Of a stretch of 64,000 bases of DNA, positions 1-10,195 are shown piece after piece. The notes beneath the pieces are model-generated. The model saw nothing but the letters and a program-made list of their open reading frames with translations. It searched no databases and was not told where the DNA came from. Where the stretch lies: the NCBI GenBank assembly GCA_033398695.1, contig CM065816.1, forward strand, positions 133,955,358-134,019,357, written 5' to 3'. Position 1 is the stretch's first letter. Each line of letters begins with the position of its first letter. This DNA is from Orobanche coerulescens. Lineage: Eukaryota > Streptophyta > Magnoliopsida > Lamiales > Orobanchaceae. Both the position numbers and the translations under genes were made by a program.

Positions 1-712
1 CCACTCGAAGCCGACGGTCACCCAGTTGGCAAAGGCCGAACCTCAGGACAGAACCCACGTGCAGTGCCAAGACAAGATCCTCATATCACGGATCGTTGAC
101 CACAGCCTGTCAGCATCTTCCCACCAGCCGACAGGCCCGCCGAAAGGTGTCAGTAGGACCGCATGTGACAGTGACTCCGGACGCGTGCTGGCTCCTCATT
201 GGACCACACAGCTGGCTGCCAGCATCTACCTTGGGCTTTAGGCAGACTGCCCATGTGACTTGAAGACGATCGCCCCATTATTATAATGGCCGGAAGGCGA
301 TCGCCCGCCAGAAGACAAAGCTCCTCAGCCCCTATAAATAGAGGGCTGCCTGCATTTGGACCTTCCTTCTGTTTTCGCCCAGTTTACAAGCATTACACAC
401 AACTTGGCTTTCTCCTACTCTTGGCAACAGCTATCTCTCGGTTCATTCTCCTCTCTCAGCCTCTCTCACATAGAAGACGATCGGCCGAGAAGGAAGAACA
501 CCAAGCTTCGCTCAAGAGCTGGATTAACAGGGTCTTTTTACACTCATTGTACTTAGATTCTCACATTAATACTTGTATCCACGAATATTTGTATTAATAA
601 CATCTCGCGAGAGCATTCAAGCCCGGGCCTAACAAACCCGGCAAATCTTGTGTTATTCACACCCTCTCGGAAGTGCTCCCGCAACCTTGTTTGTTATCCG
701 TCCATTCCAGCA
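1..712 (+). repeat. Gypsy-type LTR fragment (left end outside window)
   Basis: This stretch reads like the promoter and R/U5 part of a plant gypsy LTR on the plus strand. A TATA box (TATAAATA) lies at 333-340, followed about 30 bases later by a pyrimidine-rich leader. The sequence then runs on to a possible CA terminus near 712. No partner LTR, primer-binding site or polypurine tract is visible, because the left end is cut by the window and the right side abuts the unrelated minus-strand element. Short open frames inside it have no recognisable domain and are treated as chance. The right boundary is an estimate. Confidence 0.45.
333..340 (+). promoter_or_regulatory. TATA box of the LTR fragment
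   Basis: TATAAATA followed by GAGGGCTGCC, the usual arrangement of a plant LTR core promoter. Inferred from sequence only. Confidence 0.5.
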
Positions 713-828
713 GTATTTAATCTTTGGATAAATATTTCGGGCAACAACAGAAAGCAAGTAAAAATGATGGGTTGCCTCCCATCAAACGCTCTATTTTACG
801 TCTTGAGCACGATATGGCAAATAAAAAA

Positions 829-1662
829 TTAACGTGGCTTCTTTCTAAAGAGATTGCCAAATACCCCCTTCTTGCAATCTATAAGCCTCTTATTCCACAA
901 GGGAGGCTTTGGTTCATGCCTGGTTGCCAAAAATAATGAGTAAGAATAATTATCCGGACAACCAAGAAATAATGGAAGAATATAATAATGATAAGGTATG
1001 TAAAAATAAGCAGAGTTCGAATGGGTAGATAATAAAGACATATCATGAACAACCTCATTAGAACTCAAAGAATCAGCCTCAACCAAATCACAAGTAATGG
1101 GGTCAATCTCTCCCATTACGGATTTAGGAAAAATTATGCGTGGCACCGTTAATAAAATTTTTGGAACAAAAGTGTTCACCTTATTAGTCGAAGTTTGATG
1201 ACAATTTAATGAAATTTCTTTCGAAACATCATCGATGGTAACTTTTTCTACAAGCTCATCACACTTTATGTAATTATCAGGTGCTGGGGGATCGACCCTA
1301 AAACTCAGCATGTCTTTCTTCTCAACCTCCCCCTCAACTTCACTACTAAAGCGATGAGCTGTAAAATAACCAAAGTGAATCTCAAGACCACGACTTGCAC
1401 ATTCTCGCTCAAGAGGGGTACTATCAGGATTTTCGAGAGCGTCTACACAATGTTCAAACATGGTCTTTTGTTTCGGGGGAGGGGGCTGACTGACCCTATT
1501 AGGCAAATTTTTAATATCATCGAAATTTATGAAATGCCAAGGGTCACGATAATCAAAGGAAAACATAATAATAAAGAAACTAAAGAAACAAAACCTCAAA
1601 TTAAAATTAGAGTCGATTGGTAATGATATTAGCGAAAAATCAGTCCCCGGCAACGGCGCCAA
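829..1662 (-). CDS. Intact 277-codon ORF of the Athila-like element, function unknown
   Basis: The ORF begins directly after the primer-binding site and runs 277 codons without a stop, which stands out among the decayed elements around it. The first ATG overlaps the PBS. A second in-frame ATG at about residue 33 (MFSFDYRDPWHF) is an equally plausible start, since the first 32 residues look like translated PBS and leader. The product has a proline-rich patch (SQPPPPK), an acidic middle with many Glu/Asp/Val residues, and a Tyr/Phe/Leu-rich stretch (YFYIPYHYYILPLFLG) towards the C-terminus that could be weakly membrane-associated. It ends in a basic tail (FRKKPR). I recognise no gag zinc knuckle, aspartic protease, RT or integrase motif. 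It may be a conserved accessory ORF of this non-autonomous family or a chance survivor. Confidence 0.5.
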   Translation of the reverse strand: MAPLPGTDFSLISLPIDSNFNLRFCFFSFFIIMFSFDYRDPWHFINFDDIKNLPNRVSQPPPPKQKTMFEHCVDALENPDSTPLERECASRGLEIHFGYFTAHRFSSEVEGEVEKKDMLSFRVDPPAPDNYIKCDELVEKVTIDDVSKEISLNCHQTSTNKVNTFVPKILLTVPRIIFPKSVMGEIDPITCDLVEADSLSSNEVVHDMSLLSTHSNSAYFYIPYHYYILPLFLGCPDNYSYSLFLATRHEPKPPLWNKRLIDCKKGVFGNLFRKKPR

Positions 1663-1665
1663 AAA
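1645..1665 (-). other. Primer-binding site, tRNA-Asp type
   Basis: The minus strand reads TGGCGCCGTTGCCGGGGA a few bases inside the LTR end (CCTCACA). This matches the PBS commonly seen in Athila-lineage elements and fixes the element's orientation. Confidence 0.7.
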
Positions 1666-2505
1666 CTTTTTGTGAGGAAATCCCTCACACTATGCCGCAA
1701 GTGCACGGTGTCAACAAGTTATAAAGTGATAAGTAAGATATCGTTCCCTCGAGGACTGATTTCACTAAGTACCAAAATATAGTCAACTCGTAATTTTATT
1801 TGAAGAACAATTATATAGAAATTATTTATAAACTAATAGCAGAAAATAAATAGAAAAATAATAATAGTAATAATAATAATAAGGGTGTAGGATTATGATT
1901 TTCACCTCAAACAATCAGGAATGATTTTTATTTAATTCAATTCACTTTTATTCAATTGATTGTAAGCCATGAATTCCTAAATTATTCTAAAGCCTTTCCC
2001 AAGGTCGATAGAAAATACTAAGAATTATTAACTCGATATATCCCTATTCGAATTAGATAATTAATAGCTAAAACAGTTCATTAATTCCCACAATAAACAT
2101 GCTTCACAATTCCCATGAGTATATCCCTATCTCACGAAAATCATGATTTTTCTCACAAGAAGTATGCCTAAATTTCATCTCCCGAATCCATAAAGACATT
2201 CAAATCAATTCAACCATTGGCCAGACAATTGAAAGCACTGAGAACAGTGAGAAGAATCCAACTCAATACGAATAACGAGTGAATTGAAATAAAAATAAAT
2301 AAATCAAACCGTCATGTAATCGGCTACAATCACAATCCTACTCAAACAGATCTAGAAAATAAGTTGCGGAAAAATTAAGAAAAACCGTAAGGGATCCGTG
2401 GTCTTGTCGTCGCCCACAAATCTCCTCTTCTTGTGTTCTTCTGTCCCGTCCCACGATGTCTTCCCTTGTCGATGATTTCTTCCTCCTTTTTCTGACCTTC
2501 CATGC

Positions 2506-2514
2506 TTATTTATA
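2506..2514 (-). promoter_or_regulatory. TATA box of the Athila-like LTR
   Basis: Minus strand TATAAATAA, placed so that transcription would run toward the PBS at 1665. The GCCGCGGC array lies immediately upstream. Confidence 0.5.
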
Positions 2515-2599
2515 GCTCTCCTTAGCCTCTAAAATGCGTCCGGGAATTAGGTTGGGAACAGGCTCTAAAAACGGCCCAGAAACGCGGAAGACTCAGCAA

Positions 2600-2815
2600 A
2601 ACCGCCCCGTGGGCCGCGGCTCACTTAATCTGTGCCGCGGCTCACCATGCTCAGCGCCTATGCCTCGGCGCGTATTTTTCCTCTTGGGCCACGGATCAGC
2701 ATCCTTGTGCCGCGGCCCCCGGTACAGTCCGCTCGGCGCTCTGCTAGCTACCTTCGTGTGCCGCGGCCCACTTTCTTTGTGCCGCGGCCCACTTTCTTTG
2801 TGCCGCGGCTCATGA
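2600..2815 (-). repeat. GCCGCGGC microrepeat array upstream of the TATA box
   Basis: Six copies of the palindromic word CCGCGG, most as GCCGCGGC, occur between about 2616 and 2810. The last three copies form a clear tandem with a period of about 21 bp (GTGCCGCGGCCCACTTTCTT). Overlapping frames on both strands are simple translations of this array. Confidence 0.7.
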
Positions 2816-2978
2816 CCAGAAATCACCGTTTTCGCCCGTTTTTCGTCGTTCGAGCTTCCGGACTCCAATTTCATACAAAACATATAAAGATAGGGCATTA
2901 AAAGCTCATTTATTGCAGATTTAGGCTTAAAATGGATATAAAATAATGATAAATAAGCGCATAAAAATACGCCTAACA

Positions 2979-3560
2979 GTAAAAATTTATTTTACTGAAA
3001 ATAACTCCATTATAAATTCTGAATTTTTCGGATCCGGATAAACATCAATTTAATTGATAATTATCGAATTAATATATTAGGATAACTATCAAGTTATTTG
3101 ATAATTACCGGACTAATATATTAATAGATTAGAATAAGTGTTGAAGAGACCAATCCTAATTAGAGTTCTTCCAGCACATGTCTCTCTCTCTCATCTTCAC
3201 CTATAAATACAGATGTGAGGGGTCCGAATTTACAATTAATTTTTGTCCTTTTTTTTCAGCCAAAATTCTGACTACCTTTTTTTTTCGGAAATAAATTTCT
3301 TCTCATATTTTCGGTCGCGTCGGTGATAGTTCAGATTTTATTCTAGTTCGCTGAGGGTGCGATGATCGATTTATCAACGCATCGAGATGTTGTTTTATCC
3401 TGGGAGGCAGACGCTATACACTTTGGTGGAGGCGAATTTGCTTTAAGGAGACAGATTTTCTGGACTCAATATCGCCCATATTCGGATTTACCTCCTTTGA
3501 ATAATTATATATATACATATATATTATTTAATGCTTTCGTCATTAACGAATCTGTCTCCT
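2979..3560 (+). repeat. LTR-like / promoter-like fragment
   Basis: AT-rich DNA with a TATA box (TATAAATA, 3202-3209) preceded by a CT repeat and followed by a pyrimidine-rich leader. It resembles a solo copia LTR or a plant promoter. I could not find matching ends or a TSD, so this is a weak call. A 66-codon frame at 3362-3562 has no recognisable domain. Confidence 0.3.
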
Positions 3561-3581
3561 AGTTGGTTCTCAAATTTGCAG

Positions 3582-3693
3582 CTCATGCAGTAGATTCAAA
3601 ACATGGATCCGACATCGGTGATGATGGAAGAGAATGGAAGAAAGCACTTAAACTTCCTGCAAAGAAGTTTGATACTGGAAACAATGCAGAAAA
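3582..3693 (+). pseudogene. Exon-like remnant of an unidentified host gene
   Basis: A short coding-looking stretch sits between a good splice acceptor (TTTGCAG ending 3581) and a good donor (GTAAGC from 3694). Its open frame reads as a polar, charged peptide with the cluster DDGREWKKALKLPAKK. Codon use and the splice signals look genic, unlike the surrounding AT-rich DNA. No neighbouring exon is recognisable. The peptide faintly recalls the linker before the helicase core in some plant DEAD-box proteins, but the match is too short to name. It is either a stranded exon of a broken gene or a captured fragment. Confidence 0.35.
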
Positions 3694-3819
3694 GTAAGCT
3701 TTCCTCATCATTAATATTCACATGATTAAGTGTGCATGTTTCTTATTTAATTTGGAATGAGATATATAGAATGATTCATGCGTTGGATAATCGATGTTGG
3801 CAGTTTGTTTTCATGGTAA

Positions 3820-3962
3820 ATATACCAACATAATCCCCATCACACTATAAATAATTTTTACTTTTAAATTCTCCGCACACATTTATCATCATTACTTACA
3901 CCAATAATTACGTAAAATACACCAAATAAATCCGCCAAGCTTTTAGCGGGACAGAGTGAGTA
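3820..3962 (-). mobile_element. Partial Stowaway-like MITE, inverted
   Basis: The right end reads GGGACAGAGTGAGTA, the reverse complement of a Stowaway-type terminus (TACTCACTCTGTCCC). Its body is complementary to the neighbouring MITE (for example ACTTACACCAATAATTACG against GTAATGATTGGTGTAAGT). The left end is missing. Confidence 0.45.
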
Positions 3963-4204
3963 CTTCCTCTGTTCCGCTCAAATTTGACGGAGTGTATTTT
4001 TGGTATATTTTAGGTAATGATTGGTGTAAGTAATGATGATAAATATATGACGGAGATTGAAAAGAACAATGTATTGATGGTGAGTATGTAGTGAAGATTA
4101 AAAAGTGAAATGTGATTGTTTGATTTGATTGTGTAAAGGTGATAAATGTAAAATTTTTAAAAAGACAAAAAAAGAGTAAAACTTTGAATGGAACAGATGA
4201 AGTA
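3961..4204 (+). mobile_element. Stowaway-like MITE with TA target duplication
   Basis: Begins TA-CTTCCTCTGTTCCGCTCAAA and ends with the imperfect inverted repeat TTTGAATGGAACAGATGAAG-TA. About 244 bp including both TA dinucleotides. It abuts a related copy in opposite orientation, so the pair could form a long hairpin. Confidence 0.6.
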
Positions 4205-4606
4205 TATGTATAGCTTTTTTATTATGTGTCAGGACACTTGATAAGAAGCATTAATATGCTTCACTTTAATGGAATTCATTAATGAAATACATTTTTTCTT
4301 CATTCCATAATTACACTTTGTATTTTAAATACAATATGTAGCAAAATTTAATAATATTAAATGATATTTATTATGTGTTCTAGGGGAACATAACAGAAAA
4401 ATCAATATATATACATCAATATTTCTATGTGGCACAATCTGATCCACTTTCTTATTGATAGAAAGGAAATTTGTATAATTTAGTGAAGGGATCTAAAGTA
4501 AATTTGTTGTTTTTATGATGTTATATTCCTAAATAAAGTTTTGATGATTTTACAGTCCTAATATATCGCTCCGATCTGGATCTGTCCGGCCAAATAATAA
4601 TAGGAG

Positions 4607-4650
<44 letters not shown>

Positions 4651-5435
4651 GCACTGTATTTACACACATTGCATGTATTCCACCGTCCAAGCACAAATGT
4701 AACATTTCATCATAAAGTGGTTTATTTACGAGAATGATTGGATGTGATAGATGAGTAGATTGTGTAAGTAATGATTCTGGGCGTGGTGGAGATTAGAAAG
4801 TAAGAGATAGTGATGGTGAGTGTATGGTGGTGCAAGTGTGGAGCATTTCATAGGTGGGAAGAGGTATAAAATGTGTACAAGTCAAGAGGAGTGTTGGGCT
4901 TTGAGCCTAGGCTTTGTCTCCTAACTCGTCCCAACATCGGCCTCAGTATAGTTTTGTTCCAAGGTTTAAAATTTTCTCCGAAATGACTTATTTGGGCCTT
5001 TTTGTCTCGATAACTTTTCAGAATTCACGGTTTTGCTTGATAGCAATTCGAATCTGCCAGGATTTTTTCTCCATAATTCATGTATTTCATACACTCATAA
5101 AGAGAGCCCCTTAGAGCCCCCGAACAGAAATCATATAAAATCATTCTTAAATTTGTTCCTAAATCATATCATAAAAAATTTCATGTAAAAGTACTTCAGA
5201 TCTCATATCCTATACAATTTATTACTGAAACATTATCTTTTTCTATCCTATTAATTATGTGAAAAATTATGATTTGTGGATATTTGATGGATTAGTTTTG
5301 AGTGGGCGTAAATTTGAGGAATTATTTCGGTGTATTTAAATTTTTTTGGTGTGCCCATACTAATCTAGGAGATCTACTAAATTAGGTTTTTATCTCATTT
5401 TTAACAGTTCTTGTGTAAATATACTCTTACATAGT
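4205..5435. other. AT-rich intergenic DNA, no gene seen
   Basis: Holds the (AT)n tract and, at about 4690-4870, a stretch sharing words with the Stowaway-like MITEs (GTGTAAGTAATGAT, GATGGTGAGTGTA), so probably a degenerate relative. I find no supported coding region. The last five bases (ATAGT) are the target duplication of TatD. Confidence 0.5.
4611..4647. repeat. (AT)n microsatellite
   Basis: About 18 uninterrupted AT units. Confidence 0.95.
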
Positions 5436-6066
5436 TGATATTACGACATATTTGGATCTCTTTAGAACCCGGTCCAAGGAACCCGGTTCCTATCAGACCC
5501 AACAGAACTACCAACTCAGGATAAGTCGGGGGAGAACGAGTAAGGTCAGACATGCCGATGAGAGGGGCCTCGTAAAAAGGTCTGAGCTCTAGGTCTACTC
5601 CCTGAGCTCTAAATCTATACTCCGAGTTCGAAAGTCAAGATTCTGATGTCATCAATTAGACGAGTTAGGAAGAATCATGGTCTACAGGTATAAAATCCCC
5701 AAGAAGTTGGGGATCTTATCATTATGACTGAATCCAAGATATCTAGGAAATGGCGACTACAGCCCTACCCCAAAAAATCTGGGATACCCCATAGTTAGAA
5801 GCATAATCTCATGAACAGACTTCCCATCCTTTCTATAAATAGGGAGGATCCTGTCTATTTTGAGGAAATAAGTAATCAGAACATACACACACACATACAT
5901 TTTTATAACATTTTTGGATTTATCCCAGAGTCCATTCTTACTTGAACACCAAAGAGTTTTATGTTGGAAATCTTCCCGACATTTCAAATACGAACTCCGA
6001 TGGTTTTTTAGCTCGGGTCTTTGAGAGCAACTCAATTCTTGGTGGCTGATAAGCTCGGTTACATCA
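5436..6066 (+). repeat. TatD 5' LTR
   Basis: 631 bp, starting TGATATTACG and ending TACATCA. It contains a TATA box (TATAAATA, 5834-5841). It aligns along its length with 20714-21337 but is clearly diverged. Confidence 0.9.
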
Positions 6067-6068
6067 AG

Positions 6069-6082
6069 TGGCGCCGTCTTGA
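6069..6082 (+). other. TatD primer-binding site
   Basis: TGGCGCCGTCTTGAG follows the LTR end by two bases, the TGGCGCCGTC form common in Tat-type elements. Confidence 0.7.
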
Positions 6083-7450
6083 GAATTACGGTATCGAGTT
6101 ACTCCCAGATATGAGACGTGAGATTAACCATGGCAAAAGAACAAACAATTCACAAATTGATCATAGAACTGATACCTAGAAACTCGAAAGAACGGTTAGT
6201 GGCGGAAGGTGGAAGAAAATACAGAGAAAACACCTACCACCCCTGCTGGAGAAGAAATCTCACCCACCATAATTACCCTGACGAAAGAAGTATTGACCGA
6301 CATCATCGCTAGCGCGATTCAGAAAAGTAAGGATACCGACAAGTAAAGAATGGCCCGAAAAATAATACCCATCCTCTTCGACAAGCCAGATTATATCAGC
6401 CAATAAGAAGAACATGGAGAAAGCCACCTAATGGCGTCAGAATGATCTAGACAGGAGGATATACTGGATAAAATCATATCCAGCATGCAGGGCGAGTTAG
6501 AAGAGCTACGGAAGAAGGTCGCGGGAAAGGGTCCGGTGAATTGCCAAGGCCATCCCTTCTCAGAATAAATACTACAAGCATGATCTCTTATGGGTTTAGA
6601 GAGCTCAACTTCACCTATGATGGGCTCTTTTACCCTACCAAACACTCTGGTTCAAGAACATGGCAGTGCTACATTGATACTCCGACCCCATTAGTTGTAG
6701 GGCATTTTTAGCCACACTGATAGAATCAACTCAAGATTGGTTCCACCAGATACCATCTGGAATGATCTCCAGCTTCCGAGATTCTAGCTCAGCATTCTTA
6801 ACCCACTATGTAAGTATGAGAGCTCATCAAAAAACATTCATGTCTCCATTTAGTATCAAGCAGTACTATGGGGAGGCGCTAAGGGCGGATTGAAACATTG
6901 ATCATAGGAAGAAGGAAACCAACCTCGGTCTACAAAGGCCACAATTTGATCAATATTACCCACTGACGATGAGGAAGGCGCGGGTCTTAGAGGCGGTCGA
7001 AGGTGAGATGAGCAAATTTATTGACTGGACCAAATCTCACTTTAATGGACCCACCCAGCCAAGGTCAGAGCTATACTATCGGTTCCATAGTGATTATGGA
7101 CATAAAACGGATGATTGTAAACACTTAAAGGACGAGATAGAGAGGCTCATCTAAGCAAGTCACCTAATGGAGTTCACGTACCAAGAAATAAATGGAGCCC
7201 GAAAAAAGCTACCCATGCCACTAGGGGGTCTGTGGATAAAAAGGAAGACTCCTCGAAAGCCTCCTACTCCCTCCCGCTAAGAAAGGTGTAATTCATATGA
7301 TACCAGGAGAGCCAACCGATGGAAGTTATAATCAAGCTAGTAAAGCTTATTCTCAAAAATAAAACACCGCCGGTTTGAGGAGGTCGCCTGCGTGAGTAGA
7401 GGCCACGCCATCTAATTTGGTCCTTCAAACTATAGGGGGATACACGCACC
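6083..7450 (+). pseudogene. TatD gag remnant
   Basis: Translated fragments in several frames resemble a Tat-lineage capsid region. The clearest stretch is 6969-7154, encoding an intact end of gag with a YYRFHSDYGHKTDDCKHLKDE motif. This is the His/Cys zinc-finger-like signature typical of Tat gag C-termini (family form: CxFHxxxGHxTxxC). Upstream fragments at 6790-6960 continue the capsid pattern but contain several stops. The product would have formed the virus-like particle. No start codon can be fixed with confidence. Confidence 0.6.
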
Positions 7451-7454
7451 CCAC

Positions 7455-7830
7455 AATGATGATCTCGTTATTATTACATAGATTGCCAGTTACAACGTAC
7501 AAAGGTTTTTCTTGATACCGGAAGCTCGATAGCTTTATTTTGTAAGTAAGATTACTGCTTTTTATTTTTAAATTTTTGAACATGTTAATAAAGTATTTTA
7601 TAACTGATATGATGTACTTTCAACATTATAAATTTTTTTATCAATTATTTTATAAAGTTCAAATCAATCTTGATGATTTTTTATCAAATTTACAATCTAG
7701 TTAAAATACATGGGATAGAGACATACTATTTTGCGACTGTTTCAAACAAATGAATCTCAAGGTAGAGTTCAAGAAAAATGATAAGACACTTTATGGGTTT
7801 TGTATGACCGAAGTTCCCGAATGAAAATGA
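7455..7830 (+). pseudogene. TatD aspartic protease remnant
   Basis: The retroviral-type protease active-site motif DTGSS is encoded at about 7514-7528, preceded by NDDLVII and NVQRF as expected for Tat proteases. The domain is split by an AT-rich insertion (7543-7733). Immediately after the insertion the frame resumes with a recognisable CFKQMNLK stretch. A frameshift also lies just before the active site. Confidence 0.65.
7543..7733. mobile_element. Small AT-rich insertion inside the TatD protease
   Basis: 191 bases of strongly AT-rich DNA separate two halves of the protease. The word TATTTTG occurs at both edges (7536-7542 and 7727-7733), as expected for a 7-bp (or imperfect 8-bp) target duplication. 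The halves would be in frame without it. No terminal inverted repeats are evident, so the class is unknown. Confidence 0.55.
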
Positions 7831-8129
7831 GATTGGTGAAGTAGTTGGATACCAATTCATATCCTTATCCTACTACTAGACAACGGTAAAACTAGAGTAC
7901 AAAATAATAAAAGAACACCCAAGCCGAGGGGATCAGATCCAGAGCGTATAAAAGATAAGAAGCTGAAAACGGTGGACAAAACCGAGGAAGAAAGTGTTAA
8001 GCCTAATGAAGAACTAATGGAGATAGAATTAATCCCAGGCAAGCCAGAAACAAAAAACTCGCGTGGGAAGTCGGTTATATAGTCTGCTCAGAGAAGACCT
8101 AATTCTCTTATCAAGGAGATTTTTCGACA

Positions 8130-9090
8130 TCTTCGCATTTTTGGCTGAGGACCTATAAGTTCCAAGGTCGTGGAGCATAGATTGAATATCGATCCATTGG
8201 TGAGGTCAGTGAAGCAGAAGAAAAGACACTTCGGGCCAGATATGGACGGGATTATTGGAGAAGAGGTAAATAAGCTCGTCTGAGATGAACATATAACTGC
8301 AATCCAATTCCCGAAGTGGCTATCCAATGCAGTCATGGTAGAAAAGAGCCAGGAAAATATAGAATGTGCATGGATTTTCGTGACCTACATAAGGCATGCC
8401 CCAAGAAATATTATCCCTTACCCTGTATAGATCAACTCATTGAATCTACCTCAGGGAGCTGCTCAGCATGATGGATTCCTCTCAGGGGAACCATCAAATC
8501 TCCTTGGCACCTGAAGATACAAAGATGATTAGCTTCATAGTATTAAAAGGAACAAACTGCTATGTGCGTATGCCTTTCGGGCTAAAAAATATGGGAGCTA
8601 TATACTAGAGGATGATTGACAAAATCTTTAAATCTCAAAATCGGTTGTGTGGACGATATGTTGGTCAAAAGTGCAAAAGCGGGGGAGCACATAAAAGATT
8701 TGGAGGAAGCCTTTGAGAGTTTGCATATATACGGGATGAACCTTAATCCATCAAAATGTTCCTTTGGAGTAAGGTCATGAAAGTTCTTGGGATATGTGGT
8801 TATAGAGCAGGGGATTGAGGTAAATCCAGAGAAAGTAAAGGTAGTATTACAGATAAACCCGCCAAAAAATATATAAGAGATTCAAATACTAATAACAAGG
8901 ATAGCAGGGCTAGGCCGATTTATCTCCCTTCTCAGCCGAGAAGGGATTCCCCTTCTTGAACCTTTTAAGGAAGGGAAACAAGTTCGAATAGACATAGAAA
9001 GCATAGACATCATTCGACAAACTAAAGGAATTCTTGTTGGAAATGGGGCAATTACCTCAACCATGTTAAGAGAAGAAAAGAGTCAGCAGA
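8130..9090 (+). pseudogene. TatD reverse transcriptase remnant
   Basis: Fragments in shifting frames carry RT hallmarks in order: FPKWLSNAVMVEK, the MCMDFRDL block, PFGLKN, then the catalytic VDDMLVKS (about 8654-8678) and the thumb-side SKCSFGV, FLGYVV and GIEVNPEKV. The YxDD box is represented by VDDM, as usual in this lineage. Many stops and indels make it non-functional. Confidence 0.75.
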
Positions 9091-9400
9091 AGCCTATTTA
9101 TTACACTAGTCGGATCTTATAGGGGGCCGAACAGAATTATTCTGACCTACAGAAAGTAGCTCTATCACTGGTAATCGCAACTCAGTAGCTATGTCCTTAT
9201 TTCCTGGCTCATCGTATAAAGCTTCGATCCAACTTACCTTTGAGAGAGACATTTGGACGACTTAACGCATTAGGTTGCCTAGTGAAGTGGGCTGTAGAAA
9301 TAGGGGGAATATGGCATGGAGTATGAGCCTAGAACAACAATCAAGCCCCAGGTTCTAGCAGATTTCATTCAGGAAATGGCTATAACATCGCTTCCAAAAG
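9060..9400 (+). pseudogene. TatD RNase H (retroelement type) remnant
   Basis: The conserved block EQNYSDLQKVALSLVIATQ, followed after a stop by LCPYFLAHRIKL, matches the C-terminal half of the standard gypsy RNase H. Stops interrupt the frame. It lies between RT and a second RNase H. Confidence 0.65.
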
Positions 9401-9722
9401 GTTGGTGAATCCTACATGTTGATGTATCAGCCACTACGGGTGGTTCTGGAGCAGGTATAATCCTCACCACCCTAGAAGGGGATCATTTGGAATATGGTTT
9501 AAAATTTGCATTTAAAGTCTCTAACAGTGAAGTTGAGTATAAAGCTTCAGTCAAAGGGATGCAACTAGGGATAGAGTTGGGCGCATGATGAATGATCACT
9601 TATTCTGACTCTCAGCTGGTTAGACAACAAGTAGAAGAAAAATTCGAAATAAATGAGGAACCGATGAGGAGGTACGTCGAGGAAATAAGAGAAGCTGCAA
9701 AGAAATTGGGAGAGCGGGAACT

Positions 9723-10195
9723 TGTAATACCCCCAATCCGCTCAGGGATATTACACGCCGTAGAACCCTTCCTCAAGGATCTACCAGGCTGGTAACAACA
9801 TATAACAACTCAACCATGCCTTTAAGGCTAAAATGACTCAGTAGACCGATTTGGTCTTTCAACAAATACATACAACTTAAATACAACTCATGCCCACGCA
9901 GGGGTCAAAATACAACCACACCCGTACAATGGGGAAATATAGCAGTGGAAAAATAGAGTACAACTGAACCAATAAACAAAGTACGGTTCCTCATGTGATT
10001 AGTATCAATCATCTTTCATCATCCTTCGTGCCGACCCTGTGTTATGCTCCAAAACCTGAATGCAAAAACAGACATCCACCCCCCGAATACTCGGGGGTTA
10101 GCAAAACTCCACTGTTTTGCTAGTGCAAGAACAAAGTGCAAATTCGAGCCATACAATCCACATTCTACGAATAACAATAACCAAGGATCCTCAAA
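9723..10195 (-). repeat. TekA-minus 3' LTR remnant
   Basis: Aligns base for base with 12354-12825, then diverges abruptly at about 10195, the deletion junction. Confidence 0.85.

Larger units (their letters stand above)
713..2978 (-). mobile_element. Non-autonomous Athila-like LTR element (5' part; 3' LTR missing)
   Basis: Read on the minus strand this is a 5' LTR (2978 down to 1670), a primer-binding site, one ORF (1662-829) and a trailing non-coding segment. The LTR starts TGTTAGGCG and ends CCTCACA. The PBS region (about 1665-1645) reads TGGCGCCGTTGCCGGGGA, the form typical of Athila-type elements primed by tRNA-Asp. Downstream of the ORF is the motif GGGAGGCAACCCA, a familiar Athila internal landmark. 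No gag, protease, RT or integrase signature is present, so the interior is too short and domain-free to be autonomous. The 3' LTR is not found to the left, where another LTR begins, so the copy is truncated. Confidence 0.65.
1670..2978 (-). repeat. LTR of the Athila-like element
   Basis: About 1309 bp, bounded by TGTTAGG and CCTCACA on the minus strand. It contains a TATA box (minus strand TATAAATAA at about 2506-2514) and, directly upstream of it, a GC-rich array of the word GCCGCGGC. The LTR tail beside the PBS carries a short inverted repeat (TGTGAGG with CCTCACA). Confidence 0.6.

Noticed and set aside
3582..3693. Naming the exon a DEAD-box helicase
   Set aside because: The resemblance covers about ten residues and stops where the family is most conserved.
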